DNA from: Bacteroidota bacterium
Lineage (GTDB): Bacteria > Bacteroidota > Rhodothermia > Rhodothermales > UBA10348
Length of the DNA: 64,000 nt
Direction of reading: 5' to 3'
Assembly (NCBI GenBank): GCA_022567305.1
Contig: JADFHF010000001.1
Location: forward strand, 62,001 to 126,000
The notes below the pieces were generated by a model. It made no database searches and was not told the origin of the DNA. It saw only the letters and a program-made list of their open reading frames with translations. Positions 9,936 through 18,675 of the stretch are shown one piece after another. Numbering within the stretch: the stretch's first letter is position 1; each line of letters opens with the position of its first letter. A program made the position numbers and the translations under genes.

Positions 9936-12713
9936 ATGTCCGCAATGATGCGGCATTTCAGATGGACTAAAATAACGAATTCGCGTCCTACCGATTTCGC
10001 AAGACGATATGGTATCGGACGAGATGGCACTGAACCCGATTACACCGGACGAGATGCACGGACTCGGTTGAAAATCACCCTACGGAATTCTCACCGCAGA
10101 GCAGCGTTTGCCATTCTGGCTGCCGTCCTTTTTGCAGTCGCTCCGACAACCCGCGGGCAGGCCACCGACGGCGGTTCCCAAAACGATATTCGCGACCCCG
10201 TAACGTTTGTTGCCGGAGACTCTCTGGTCCTATTCATTCGAGGAGACACGAAGTCGGCATCCCTGTATGGTAATTCGAGCCTCATCATGGCTGATGCGAC
10301 ACTCAAGGCGTTCCAGATCGATATTCTTTTCGCCCGGAATGAGGTTCTTGCTCATGGAATCGAATCTGACTCAGTATGGGTAGGAAGGCCAGAATTCACC
10401 AGGGGTACTGACATCTTTGTGGGGGAATCACTGGCATACAATCTTCGCACGAAACGTGGTCGAGTGGTCGGTGCTGAAACCCGCTACGAAGAAGGCTTCA
10501 TTCGCGGGGGAGTCGTGAAGGCCCTCGAAGACAGCGTCATATTTATTGAAGACGGTGTTTACACGACGTGCGAATGTACCGTTGATCCCTCCTATTCACT
10601 CCGATCCAAAAAGATGAAGCTGGTCAATCAAAAATGGATCTACACGGGACCTCTTCAACTCTACCTGTTTAACATTCCCACGCCCCTCTGGCTTCCATTC
10701 GGATTCCTTCCGGCGAAGGATACCCGACGAAGCGGCCCTTTGCCGCCCTCCTATGGTGAAGATGAGTTTGGCTTCTATCTGCGAGACTGGGGTTGGTATT
10801 TTGCGATGAATGACTACATGGACCTTCAACTTCAGGCCGGATTCTGGACGAACGGAAGTTGGCAATCCAGAACCCTATTCAGATATCGAAAGCGATACGG
10901 ATTTGACGGTCAGTTGCAGGTCAGCCTTGCTCGGTTCAAGAACGGAGAAAAAAACGATCCGAATTTCTCGATTAAGAAAACAGGAGCCTTCCGTTGGAGT
11001 CACACGCAGACGATCGGACCAACGGCGAGCTTCAACGCAAACGTTAACCTGTCTTCGTCCGGATACTTACGCGGCGTTTCACAGAATTACGATGACCGAA
11101 CGCGGCAGAGTATTCAATCCACCCTTCGGTTCACCAAGCGCTGGAGCAGCAGAAACCTATCTATACTATCGAGTCAAACACAGGTATTGGATACAGACGA
11201 AGTGAATATGACTCTGCCGAGCATTTCATTTTCCCAGCGTTCATTCAAGCCATTTTACCGTTCATCAAGGGCTCCCGGAGAATCAGAACGGTTCTACGAG
11301 AAATTAACCGTGAGCTACAACATGTCGCTCAACAACCGGTTTTCATTTCGCCCATTGTCTGCCGAAGAATTGATAGCGGCCGGTGATTCCGCCGCCACTA
11401 GAATCTCGTGGTTTGACGCACTGACATCTGCGAAAGACTATCGAAGGGCGACGGGAAAAGATGAACAATTTGATTTCAAGGCCTCGCATCGAATCCCGGT
11501 CTCGGCACCCTTTTCGATTCAGCGTCTCCCTCTCCTGGGTGATTTTAGACTCAATCTGACCCCCTCGATCACATATACAGAAGACTGGTTCCTGAATACG
11601 GATCGACGCATGCTTAGCTCCGACAGCTTGGTCGTCGAGACGCGTTCAGAGTCAGAATTCTTCGCTCTTCGTCAGTACACGGCGAGTATGGCTGCGTCAA
11701 CTACGTTCTATGGAATTTTCCCGTTGCGCATTGGCCCTTACCAGACGATAAGGCACACCGTCCGCCCGAGCGTTTCTTTCAATTTCAGACCGGATTTCTT
11801 CTCTGACCGATTTAATTATACCCGCACCTACACAGACGCAAATGGAGAAGAAGTGCGCTATGCAGTTGTCAACGGTGTCGGACGCGGGAGCCAGAAATCA
11901 CTCGCATTCAGTCTTAACAATACGTTCGAGACGAAACGGGTGGCTGCTGACTCGGCGGATGTCTCCCAACGACAGGGACGTGGCTCCGTTAAGCTCCTGG
12001 ACCTGAACGTAACCTCCTCATACAACTTTGCCGCCGACTCACTTGGATTCAACAGCATTTTACTGAACGCCCGCACCCGATTGTTCGGGCAGGTAGATGT
12101 CAATTTCAGGAGCGCGTTCTCACCGTACCAGGTATCCGATACTGGGCAGCTGATCAACAAATATGCCTTCTCGTTCCCAAAAGCACCCCTCGGGAGAATG
12201 ACACGAGCTGATCTGACGATTCGGACGTCGGTAAGAAGCGCGCGAGGCGACGGGTCTCGACCTCTGGTATCTCCCCGGGCAGGATTCAATGCCGGCCAGG
12301 CCGATCCTTTCAATCCCACAGCCAGCTTCTTCCAAACAGATCACCCAACCGACTACGCTGACTTTTCAATCCCGTGGTCACTCGCGCTCGACTTCTCATA
12401 CGGCGTCACGAAAACGGGGGTCTCGTCCATCCGCCGGGCGATACTAAACACCACATTCGACTTTTCCTTGACCCCCAATTGGAAAGTTGCCAGTCGAACG
12501 GGATACGATTTTGAGAGGAATAAATTGGTAACCACCACGCTCGCCATCGCTCGGGACTTCGATTGCTGGCAAATGTCTTTCAATTGGATACCGTTTGGCG
12601 ACTTCCAGTCCTGGGGATTCGACCTTCACGTCAAGAGTAGTCACCTGAGAGATCTTCTCAGAATTCGTCAACCACGTTTAGACGTTCGAAATAGATTCGG
12701 GTCGCTCCTATAG
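9936..12713 (+). CDS. lptD: LPS-assembly outer-membrane protein LptD
   Basis: 925 residues as an open frame. After the N-terminus comes an OstA-like beta-jellyroll (about residues 80-250, with SASLYGNSSLIMADATL) and then a large C-terminal barrel with many amphipathic strands. The segment containing IPTPLWLPFGFLPA is typical of LptD. It would insert LPS into the outer leaflet. The ATG at 9936 leaves a ~50-residue unexplained N-terminal extension; a TTG at 10068 would give MKITLRNSHRRAAFAILAAV, a normal signal peptide, and an 881-residue protein, so that start is an attractive alternative. Confidence 0.85.
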   Translation: MSAMMRHFRWTKITNSRPTDFARRYGIGRDGTEPDYTGRDARTRLKITLRNSHRRAAFAILAAVLFAVAPTTRGQATDGGSQNDIRDPVTFVAGDSLVLFIRGDTKSASLYGNSSLIMADATLKAFQIDILFARNEVLAHGIESDSVWVGRPEFTRGTDIFVGESLAYNLRTKRGRVVGAETRYEEGFIRGGVVKALEDSVIFIEDGVYTTCECTVDPSYSLRSKKMKLVNQKWIYTGPLQLYLFNIPTPLWLPFGFLPAKDTRRSGPLPPSYGEDEFGFYLRDWGWYFAMNDYMDLQLQAGFWTNGSWQSRTLFRYRKRYGFDGQLQVSLARFKNGEKNDPNFSIKKTGAFRWSHTQTIGPTASFNANVNLSSSGYLRGVSQNYDDRTRQSIQSTLRFTKRWSSRNLSILSSQTQVLDTDEVNMTLPSISFSQRSFKPFYRSSRAPGESERFYEKLTVSYNMSLNNRFSFRPLSAEELIAAGDSAATRISWFDALTSAKDYRRATGKDEQFDFKASHRIPVSAPFSIQRLPLLGDFRLNLTPSITYTEDWFLNTDRRMLSSDSLVVETRSESEFFALRQYTASMAASTTFYGIFPLRIGPYQTIRHTVRPSVSFNFRPDFFSDRFNYTRTYTDANGEEVRYAVVNGVGRGSQKSLAFSLNNTFETKRVAADSADVSQRQGRGSVKLLDLNVTSSYNFAADSLGFNSILLNARTRLFGQVDVNFRSAFSPYQVSDTGQLINKYAFSFPKAPLGRMTRADLTIRTSVRSARGDGSRPLVSPRAGFNAGQADPFNPTASFFQTDHPTDYADFSIPWSLALDFSYGVTKTGVSSIRRAILNTTFDFSLTPNWKVASRTGYDFERNKLVTTTLAIARDFDCWQMSFNWIPFGDFQSWGFDLHVKSSHLRDLLRIRQPRLDVRNRFGSLL

Positions 12714-12718
12714 TCGAT

Positions 12719-12736
12719 AGAGATTTATAAATCTCT
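12719..12736. repeat. 18-bp perfect palindrome after lptD
   Basis: AGAGATTTATAAATCTCT is fully self-complementary and lies 6 nt after the lptD stop, 80 nt before the BON gene. It has no following T-run, so it could be an mRNA-end hairpin, a protein-binding site, or chance in an AT-rich stretch. Confidence 0.6.
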
Positions 12737-12815
12737 GTCTTCCGACGATATTCCTCCCTAAGGACCTTACAATCTATCCCTCTTTCGAACCCATGCGGTT
12801 CGAAGAACCCACATT

Positions 12816-13130
12816 ATGCCTATTCCTCAACTTACCCTCGTTCCCAGGAACCCTCCACGTGTTTCCGACAAGGATTTAGCAATACGGATCGCTTCGGTGT
12901 TCCAATCGGACTTGGCTCAATCCTACACGTCCGGTATCCACTTTTTCGTCGAGGATGGGGACGTCATTGTCAAGGGATTTGTTGACAATTCTGCTAATCA
13001 GCAGCTATTGTTGTTCATTCTTAAGCAGGTCCCGGGAGTTCGTCGCGTCGTAAATCGATCGACACCGGTGAAGGCACGTGTCTACTACAAAGCGCGTATC
13101 TACTACCATGCACCAAACCGAGCAGCCTAA
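12816..13130 (+). CDS. small BON-domain-like protein
   Basis: 104 residues without signal peptide or membrane helix. The central part (GIHFFVEDGDVIVKGFVDNS, then LLLFILKQVPGVRRVVNR) follows the BON pattern: beta strand, 'G.v....v.G.v', helix, and 'v.GV..V.n'. BON domains usually bind membranes or other envelope components. The partner is unknown. Its stop codon overlaps the stop of the convergent ABC ATPase gene by about 3 nt. Confidence 0.7.
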   Translation: MPIPQLTLVPRNPPRVSDKDLAIRIASVFQSDLAQSYTSGIHFFVEDGDVIVKGFVDNSANQQLLLFILKQVPGVRRVVNRSTPVKARVYYKARIYYHAPNRAA

Positions 13131-14149
13131 AAACCTGCAGAATCGTCACTCTCGACCCACGAAAACGAGTTCACATCAAAACGGATTTGCTCGGCCAAGG
13201 GCTTTCCAGCGTGGACCGAGATGCGCAACTGAATCTCATCCCAGTCCACCCACAGATCCGACGTACTGCCTAGGAATTGTCGTTCGATGATTCGACCCTC
13301 GAAACGCCCCTCGTCTGAAACAACGATGCTCTCTGGCCGGACTGCCAGCTGCTTTCCATTCGGTGGATCCGTACCAGCGATTCTTTCTGCGTGACTACCC
13401 GAAAGGACGTTCGCGCCTCCAAGAAATTGGGCCACAAAGGCCGACTGTGGTGAATTATACAACTCTCTGGGTGTACCCACCTGAACGATAGAACCGTCCT
13501 TCATAACGGCAAGTTTATCCGATAAGGCCAGCGCTTCTTCCTGATCGTGTGTTACGTAAATACTGGTGAGTCCAAGCAAACTTTGCATCTGCTTCAACTC
13601 TCTCCTTGTTTGTTCGCGAAGAGCTACATCCAAATTTGAGAGTGGCTCGTCAAATAAGAGCACATCCGGCTCGATCGCAATAGCTCGGGCAACCGCAACG
13701 CGCTGTTGCTGACCTCCGGAGAGCTCCGTCACGGGTACATTCACGTGCATTTCCATCTCGACCCGGCCCAGTGACGAAAGAACCTTTTCCTGTCTTTTCG
13801 ATTTGTCCACGCGACGCACCTTCAGACCGTATTCTACATTCTCGCCCACCGTCATGTGAGGAAAGAGCGCGTAATTCTGAAATACCATGGCCGTGGGACG
13901 GCGCTGCGGGGGTTTACTAGTAATGTCCTCTCCTCCGATGGAAATATGCCCGGAATCAGGAAGCTCAAATCCGGCGATCATTCGAAGGGTGGTCGATTTC
14001 CCGCATCCGGAGGGTCCCAACAGTGAAAAAAATGACCCCGATTGCACGTTAAGGTTTACACCCCTTACGGCCTCCACGACCCCGAACGACTTGGAGACGT
14101 TTTCGAGAACGACATCTGAGTTCTTATTTTTAGAGGCTGATTCTGACAT
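13127..14149 (-). CDS. ABC transporter ATP-binding protein, PotA/FbpC-like
   Basis: 340 residues from the ATG at 14149; the frame continues upstream to 14203 but the extra residues are unlike the family. It has Walker A GPSGCGKST, Q-loop VFQNYALFPHMTVGENV, signature LSGGQQQRVAVARA, Walker B DVLLFDEPLSNLD, the H-loop in YVTHDQEEAL, and a C-terminal TOBE-like region. This is the MalK/PotA/FbpC architecture of importers for polyamines, iron or sugars. No permease or binding-protein gene lies nearby, so the substrate cannot be inferred. sucC lies 75 nt upstream of its start on the same strand. Confidence 0.88.
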   Translation of the reverse strand: MSESASKNKNSDVVLENVSKSFGVVEAVRGVNLNVQSGSFFSLLGPSGCGKSTTLRMIAGFELPDSGHISIGGEDITSKPPQRRPTAMVFQNYALFPHMTVGENVEYGLKVRRVDKSKRQEKVLSSLGRVEMEMHVNVPVTELSGGQQQRVAVARAIAIEPDVLLFDEPLSNLDVALREQTRRELKQMQSLLGLTSIYVTHDQEEALALSDKLAVMKDGSIVQVGTPRELYNSPQSAFVAQFLGGANVLSGSHAERIAGTDPPNGKQLAVRPESIVVSDEGRFEGRIIERQFLGSTSDLWVDWDEIQLRISVHAGKPLAEQIRFDVNSFSWVESDDSAGF

Positions 14150-14224
14150 AAGTCTGGAAATTCCGGATCTACGATCGCTTCTGGTCCGCAAACTGTAGAT
14201 CACAAACCGACGCGTACAATATCG

Positions 14225-15403
14225 TCAAGTAGCACCGAGCGCCTGGGTTACCTTATCGGCAGCTTCCTGGAAAAGGACGGCGGTAAGAATGTCGAGACCG
14301 CTCTCATTTAATATGGCAACCCCTTCCTCCGCATTGGTCCCCTGGAGTCGGACGATCAGTGGCATATTGATTTCAACGTTATGTGCTGCTTGTACGATCC
14401 CGGTCGCAACGCGGTCACACCTCACAATTCCACCAAAAATGTTGACCAAGAGGGCTTTTACGTTGGGGTCTTTTAGAATTATCCGAAATCCTGCCTCGAC
14501 GGTTTCCGCACTCGCGCCACCCCCCACATCCAGGAAGTTTGCCGGATCCCCTCCGGCAATTTTAATGATATCCATCGTGGCCATGGCAAGCCCGGCTCCG
14601 TTTACCATACAACCTACATTGCCGTCAAGCTTGACGTAATTTAAACCGTACGAATCTGCCTCCACTTCCAGGGGGTCTTCCTCGTCGGTATCCCGCAATT
14701 CGGCTAAATCCGGATGCCGGAAGAGCGCATTATCGTCCAGATTGATTTTCGCATCAATGGCCACCACATCACCTTGCTCCGTAAGAACGAGGGGGTTGAT
14801 TTCGGCCAGCGAACAGTCACTCTGTGTGTACGCCTGGTACAGGGCGGAAATAAACCTGAGCGTCTTTTTGAATGCATCGCCCGTGAATCCCAAGCCAAAT
14901 ACGAGCTCGCGAAGTTGAAAACCTTGAAGTCCAATGAGGGGATTAATCCAGCACTTCAGAATTTTATCCGGCGTCTTTTCGGCAACCGTCTCGATCTCTA
15001 CACCTCCTTCGGTGGATACCATGATGACGGGCATATTCTTCTGACGATCGAGTGTAATACCCACGTAGTACTCATTTTGAATATCAACTGCTTCGGCGAT
15101 CAGAACCGCACGGACCTTCTGCCCTTCAGGCCCGGTTTGATGTGTTTTCAGCATCATGCCCAAAATGTCCGCAGCGCGATCTCTAACGGCATCGATTCCC
15201 TCAGCCAGCTTTACGCCTCCCCCCTTTCCTCTTCCGCCCGCGTGAATCTGGGCTTTTACGACAAAGAGATCTTCTCCCGACTCTGTGCCCAGGTCTTGGG
15301 CAGCGGCCACTGCTTCTTCTACTGTGTATGCAACTTTTCCGGGCTGAACAGCGACACCGTACCGCTCTAGAATTTCCTTTCCTTGATATTCGTGGACTTT
15401 CAT
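14225..15403 (-). CDS. sucC: succinate--CoA ligase, ADP-forming, beta subunit
   Basis: 392 residues, full length. The N-terminal ATP-grasp domain starts [12 protein letters not shown] and has [15 protein letters not shown]. The C-terminal domain carries [23 protein letters not shown] and the CoA-ligase segment [11 protein letters not shown]. It forms the TCA-cycle enzyme with the alpha subunit SucD, whose gene is not in this window, so the two subunits are encoded apart. It is divergent from the LptF/G gene across a 161-nt gap. Confidence 0.96.
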   Translation of the reverse strand: MKVHEYQGKEILERYGVAVQPGKVAYTVEEAVAAAQDLGTESGEDLFVVKAQIHAGGRGKGGGVKLAEGIDAVRDRAADILGMMLKTHQTGPEGQKVRAVLIAEAVDIQNEYYVGITLDRQKNMPVIMVSTEGGVEIETVAEKTPDKILKCWINPLIGLQGFQLRELVFGLGFTGDAFKKTLRFISALYQAYTQSDCSLAEINPLVLTEQGDVVAIDAKINLDDNALFRHPDLAELRDTDEEDPLEVEADSYGLNYVKLDGNVGCMVNGAGLAMATMDIIKIAGGDPANFLDVGGGASAETVEAGFRIILKDPNVKALLVNIFGGIVRCDRVATGIVQAAHNVEINMPLIVRLQGTNAEEGVAILNESGLDILTAVLFQEAADKVTQALGAT

Positions 15404-15564
15404 ATCCTGTTCCTTACGTACCTTATGACGGGCCGAAAACTACGCTCTCTTGCCGCATAATGCTGCTGTCAACGGTCTGATTCATTCATCTTCGTCGATT
15501 CTTTGGTTCATCCATTCTCTGCCGCTACAGCCAGTAAAGCACCGCTAGGGAATTCTTTTCGCAC

Positions 15565-16650
15565 GTGACCAAATTTGATATTCACATTGCACGACGATTG
15601 ATTGGAGGGTACATCGCCCTGCTTGGCGGCTTGATCGTTTTTTTTATCGTCCTGCATTACGTCGAATACATTGACGACTTTCTTGATCGAGGTGCACAGA
15701 CTCGGGATGTGTTTCTGATCTATTACCCGAACTATATCCCAGAAATAATTCGTCTGGTCTCACCACTTGCCTTTTTTATTTCAGCTGTTTATCTAACGGG
15801 AAGACTCGCGGAGAAGTTAGAACTTTCAACCCTTCAGACGAGTGGCGTCTCGCTATACCGGTTGCTGGTGCCGTACGTCATCGTTGGCCTACTGGTGACG
15901 GGAATCATGTTCTGGTTCAACGGATGGGTCGTTCCTGAGACCAACCGGGTCCGCATTCAGTTTGAACAGGACTATACAAAGGATGCATCCGGTCGAATCG
16001 ATTATAGCAATATTCATCGGCAAATCAGCCCGGGAAGTATTCTCAGTGTCGGTTTTTTTGATGGTGAGAGAAAAACGGCTACGACCGTCTCATTGCACGC
16101 GTTTGACGATGAGAGGCGCCTGAGAAAACGTATTGACGCTGTACGAATGCTTTGGATTGATTCGACGAAACAATGGCAACTCATTGATCCGGTTATCAGA
16201 TCGTTCTCAGTCGACGGGATTGAATCGCGAAAAGTCCTCTCGCTCCTGGACACGACGCTGTCCGTCCTTCCTCGAGATCTAGCGAGAACGGAGGACGACA
16301 TGGAAGCGATGACCATTGATGACGGCAGAGAATATATCGATGAGTTAAAACGATCGGGCGCGAATAAAATCGGAATACCGCTTGTTCTCTACTACAGCAA
16401 ATTCTCCTACCCCTTTGCCAATTTGATCCTGATTCTTCTTGGCGTGCCGCTTTCATCCGTACGGCGTCGGGGCGGACAAGCGTTTTTAATGGGTACGGCT
16501 CTGTTTGTGGCCTTTGCCTACCTATCGGTGATCAAAATTATTGAACCGTTCGGCTTTACGGGCGCTCTTTCACCGGTAATGGCATCGTGGCTTCCACACG
16601 CGCTCTTCGTTGTCATCGCCGCCGTCATTCTTTGGAGAGTTCGGAAGTAG
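15565..16650 (+). CDS. LptF/LptG-family LPS export permease
   Basis: 361 residues. Three membrane helices sit in the N-terminal ~125 residues (FDIHIARRLIGGYIALLGGL start, then LVSPLAFFISAVYLTGRL), a periplasmic jellyroll domain occupies roughly 125-275, and three more helices end the protein (FANLILILLGVPLSS, GTALFVAFAYLSV and the last ~25 residues). This is the LptF/LptG design, which with LptB and LptC extracts LPS from the inner membrane and delivers it toward LptD. I cannot tell F from G. It starts with GTG and stands alone. Confidence 0.9.
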   Translation: MTKFDIHIARRLIGGYIALLGGLIVFFIVLHYVEYIDDFLDRGAQTRDVFLIYYPNYIPEIIRLVSPLAFFISAVYLTGRLAEKLELSTLQTSGVSLYRLLVPYVIVGLLVTGIMFWFNGWVVPETNRVRIQFEQDYTKDASGRIDYSNIHRQISPGSILSVGFFDGERKTATTVSLHAFDDERRLRKRIDAVRMLWIDSTKQWQLIDPVIRSFSVDGIESRKVLSLLDTTLSVLPRDLARTEDDMEAMTIDDGREYIDELKRSGANKIGIPLVLYYSKFSYPFANLILILLGVPLSSVRRRGGQAFLMGTALFVAFAYLSVIKIIEPFGFTGALSPVMASWLPHALFVVIAAVILWRVRK

Positions 16651-16678
16651 AATCAGGCGGTTGCCGATTGTCCGGTGG

Positions 16679-17002
16679 CTAGGCTTCTCCGCTTGGCATA
16701 CCAAAGTGAACGGCGGGGCCCGGCGAAGTCGTTTCTTCTATCTCTCCATGTGCCCGCTCGTATCGATCAATATTATCGGATAGTGCACGCAATAAGCGTT
16801 TTGCATGCGGCGGGCTTACAATGATTCGACTTTTTACTCGAGCTTTCGGAACCCCCGGCATCACCCGAATAAAGTCGAGAATAAATTCTTCTGAAGAATG
16901 CGCCAACATGACGAGATTGGAGTATACTCCTTCCGCGATTTCTTCGGTCAGTTCGATGTTGAGTTGTTGTGCCTCGCTTTGGGCGTCATTTCCATTCTTC
17001 AT
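16679..17002 (-). CDS. DUF3467 family protein
   Basis: 107 residues. The segments LNIELTEEIAEGVYSNLVML, SSEEFILDFIRVMPGVPKA and VKSRIIVSPPHAKRLLRAL are the recognisable core of DUF3467, a small conserved cytosolic family of unknown function in many phyla. It lies 25 nt downstream of the cystathionine beta-synthase gene on the same strand, so the two are probably co-transcribed. Confidence 0.85.
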   Translation of the reverse strand: MKNGNDAQSEAQQLNIELTEEIAEGVYSNLVMLAHSSEEFILDFIRVMPGVPKARVKSRIIVSPPHAKRLLRALSDNIDRYERAHGEIEETTSPGPAVHFGMPSGEA

Positions 17003-17027
17003 TTCTTGAGCCTATTTAAGAGCTGAT

Positions 17028-18467
17028 TTAGGATTCGAGTTTAGAGTCAATCTTAGAATCAATGCCGTTTTGAGCGGAGAGAACCCGCTTCGAGAGAATG
17101 CCGATCAAATCGATTTTAGTAATGATATCGAATTCGTTCTTTGCTTCTCGTTCAACGAGTACAGCACCGGGTGGAGAGTCCAGTCTTTCGACGAGTTGTT
17201 GCAAATGCATGCTTTGAGGTACAATGGGTGGTGGTTCGCCCATGGCCGTTGCGACCGTTTCGTTGCGTGCCTCGGGATTATCGATCAAATGATTTAAGAC
17301 GTCTGATTCGGTAATGCTTCCAACCACTTCACCATCCTCCGTGACCGGAAGTTGTGAGATTCCGTGTTCCATCATCATGTCTGCGGCAACCCCCAGCACC
17401 TCACGAGGTGAAATTGAAACCACTGCAGGGCGTGTCGGCTGGGCTATTAAAATGTCTGAAATCGCCAGATCAGGTGTCTGTTCGAGAAATCCGTGGTCCC
17501 TCATCCATACATCGTTGTACGTCTTGGAAAGATATCTAAAACCAGAATCCGGAAAAAGAATTACGATGACGTCGTCTGGAATTAAGTCGTCGCGGTGATC
17601 TACAATCCACTGAAGGGCACCCTTCATTGCCATTCCGCTGGATTGACCCACGAACAAGCCTTCCTCCTTGGCAAGAAGTCTTGTGGTTAGCATCGAATCC
17701 TTATCCGTCACCCGGACAAAGTCGTCGATCAGATCGAAATCCATATTCCCAGCAAGAATATCTTCTCCAACCCCTTCCGTCACGTAAGGATAAATCTGCG
17801 TCTCGTCAAATTCCTTCGTGAAAAAGTACTTATAGTAAACACTACCAAACGGATCTACGCCGATCACTTTGATGTTAGGATTTCTCTCTTTGAGGTATTT
17901 TCCTACGCCGCTGATCGTCCCCCCGGTGCCAGATGAAGCAATAAAGTGGGTAATCCTTCCGTCTGTTTGCTCCCAAAGCTCGGGCCCGGTCGATTCGTAG
18001 TGAGCGACCGTGTTAGCCGGGTTGTCGTATTGATTCAGGTAGACCGAATTCGGGATCTGTTCTGATAGACGCTTCGCAACCGAGTAATAGGATCGAGGAT
18101 CTTCCGGCTCTACGTTGGTAGGACAGACGTGCACCTCCGCTCCGAGTGCTCTTAGCATATCTGCCTTCTCGGGACTCTGCTTATCGGTCGTTGTAAAAAT
18201 GCACTTATACCCTCTGACAATAGCTGCCAGAGCCACTCCAGCTCCCGTATTACCGCTTGTTCCTTCGACAATCGTCCCACCTGGTTTCAGCGAGCCGTCT
18301 CTCTCAGCCGCCTCCACCATGGCGAGTCCTATCCGATCTTTCACGGAAGCTGCCGGGTTAAAGAACTCAAGCTTTGCAAGAACCGTCAGATCAGAGAACG
18401 GCACCAATTTGTTCACTCGGACGAGTGGAGTCTCACCAATCGTACTAAGAATGTTCTCGTGCCACAT
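17028..18467 (-). CDS. cystathionine beta-synthase with C-terminal CBS-domain pair
   Basis: 479 residues. The N-terminal fold-type II PLP domain (about 1-330) has PLP-binding Lys43 in FFNPAASVKDRIG, the EGTSGNTG phosphate/substrate loop and the glycine loop SSGTGGTISGVG. Two CBS domains follow (about 345-400 and 410-460), the regulatory module that in other enzymes binds adenosyl ligands. With CBS domains attached, cystathionine beta-synthase (serine plus homocysteine) is more likely than plain cysteine synthase; both remain possible. The segment after the CBS pair contains a short DSK repeat. Confidence 0.88.
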   Translation of the reverse strand: MWHENILSTIGETPLVRVNKLVPFSDLTVLAKLEFFNPAASVKDRIGLAMVEAAERDGSLKPGGTIVEGTSGNTGAGVALAAIVRGYKCIFTTTDKQSPEKADMLRALGAEVHVCPTNVEPEDPRSYYSVAKRLSEQIPNSVYLNQYDNPANTVAHYESTGPELWEQTDGRITHFIASSGTGGTISGVGKYLKERNPNIKVIGVDPFGSVYYKYFFTKEFDETQIYPYVTEGVGEDILAGNMDFDLIDDFVRVTDKDSMLTTRLLAKEEGLFVGQSSGMAMKGALQWIVDHRDDLIPDDVIVILFPDSGFRYLSKTYNDVWMRDHGFLEQTPDLAISDILIAQPTRPAVVSISPREVLGVAADMMMEHGISQLPVTEDGEVVGSITESDVLNHLIDNPEARNETVATAMGEPPPIVPQSMHLQQLVERLDSPPGAVLVEREAKNEFDIITKIDLIGILSKRVLSAQNGIDSKIDSKLES

Positions 18468-18496
18468 AAGGGATGTTGATTTTGCTATATTTCGCG

Positions 18497-18513
18497 CGAA
18501 CGACGCGCGTTCG
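18497..18513. repeat. GC-rich dyad in the divergent gap before the CBS gene
   Basis: CGAACG (18497-18502) and CGTTCG (18508-18513) form a 6-bp inverted repeat with a 5-nt centre, 30 nt upstream of the minus-strand gene start and next to a TATATTT stretch. It could be an operator, but there is no independent support. Confidence 0.35.
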
Positions 18514-18675
18514 GACGCAGCAATCAGATCGTATTCATGCCGAACTTATTTGCGCTAAATGTACGGTATCGTCCTAGTCGGGTTCTCTCTAGAGGCAGTG
18601 AATCGGACGAGAATATTCTAACCGGGTCCAGAGATCCAGCTCGCTACAAGCCTTTATAGAACGAGATTGAAATTC

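Noticed and set aside
14714-15370. 218-residue plus-strand ORF opposite sucC
   Set aside because: Antisense to a conserved enzyme and without any family likeness.
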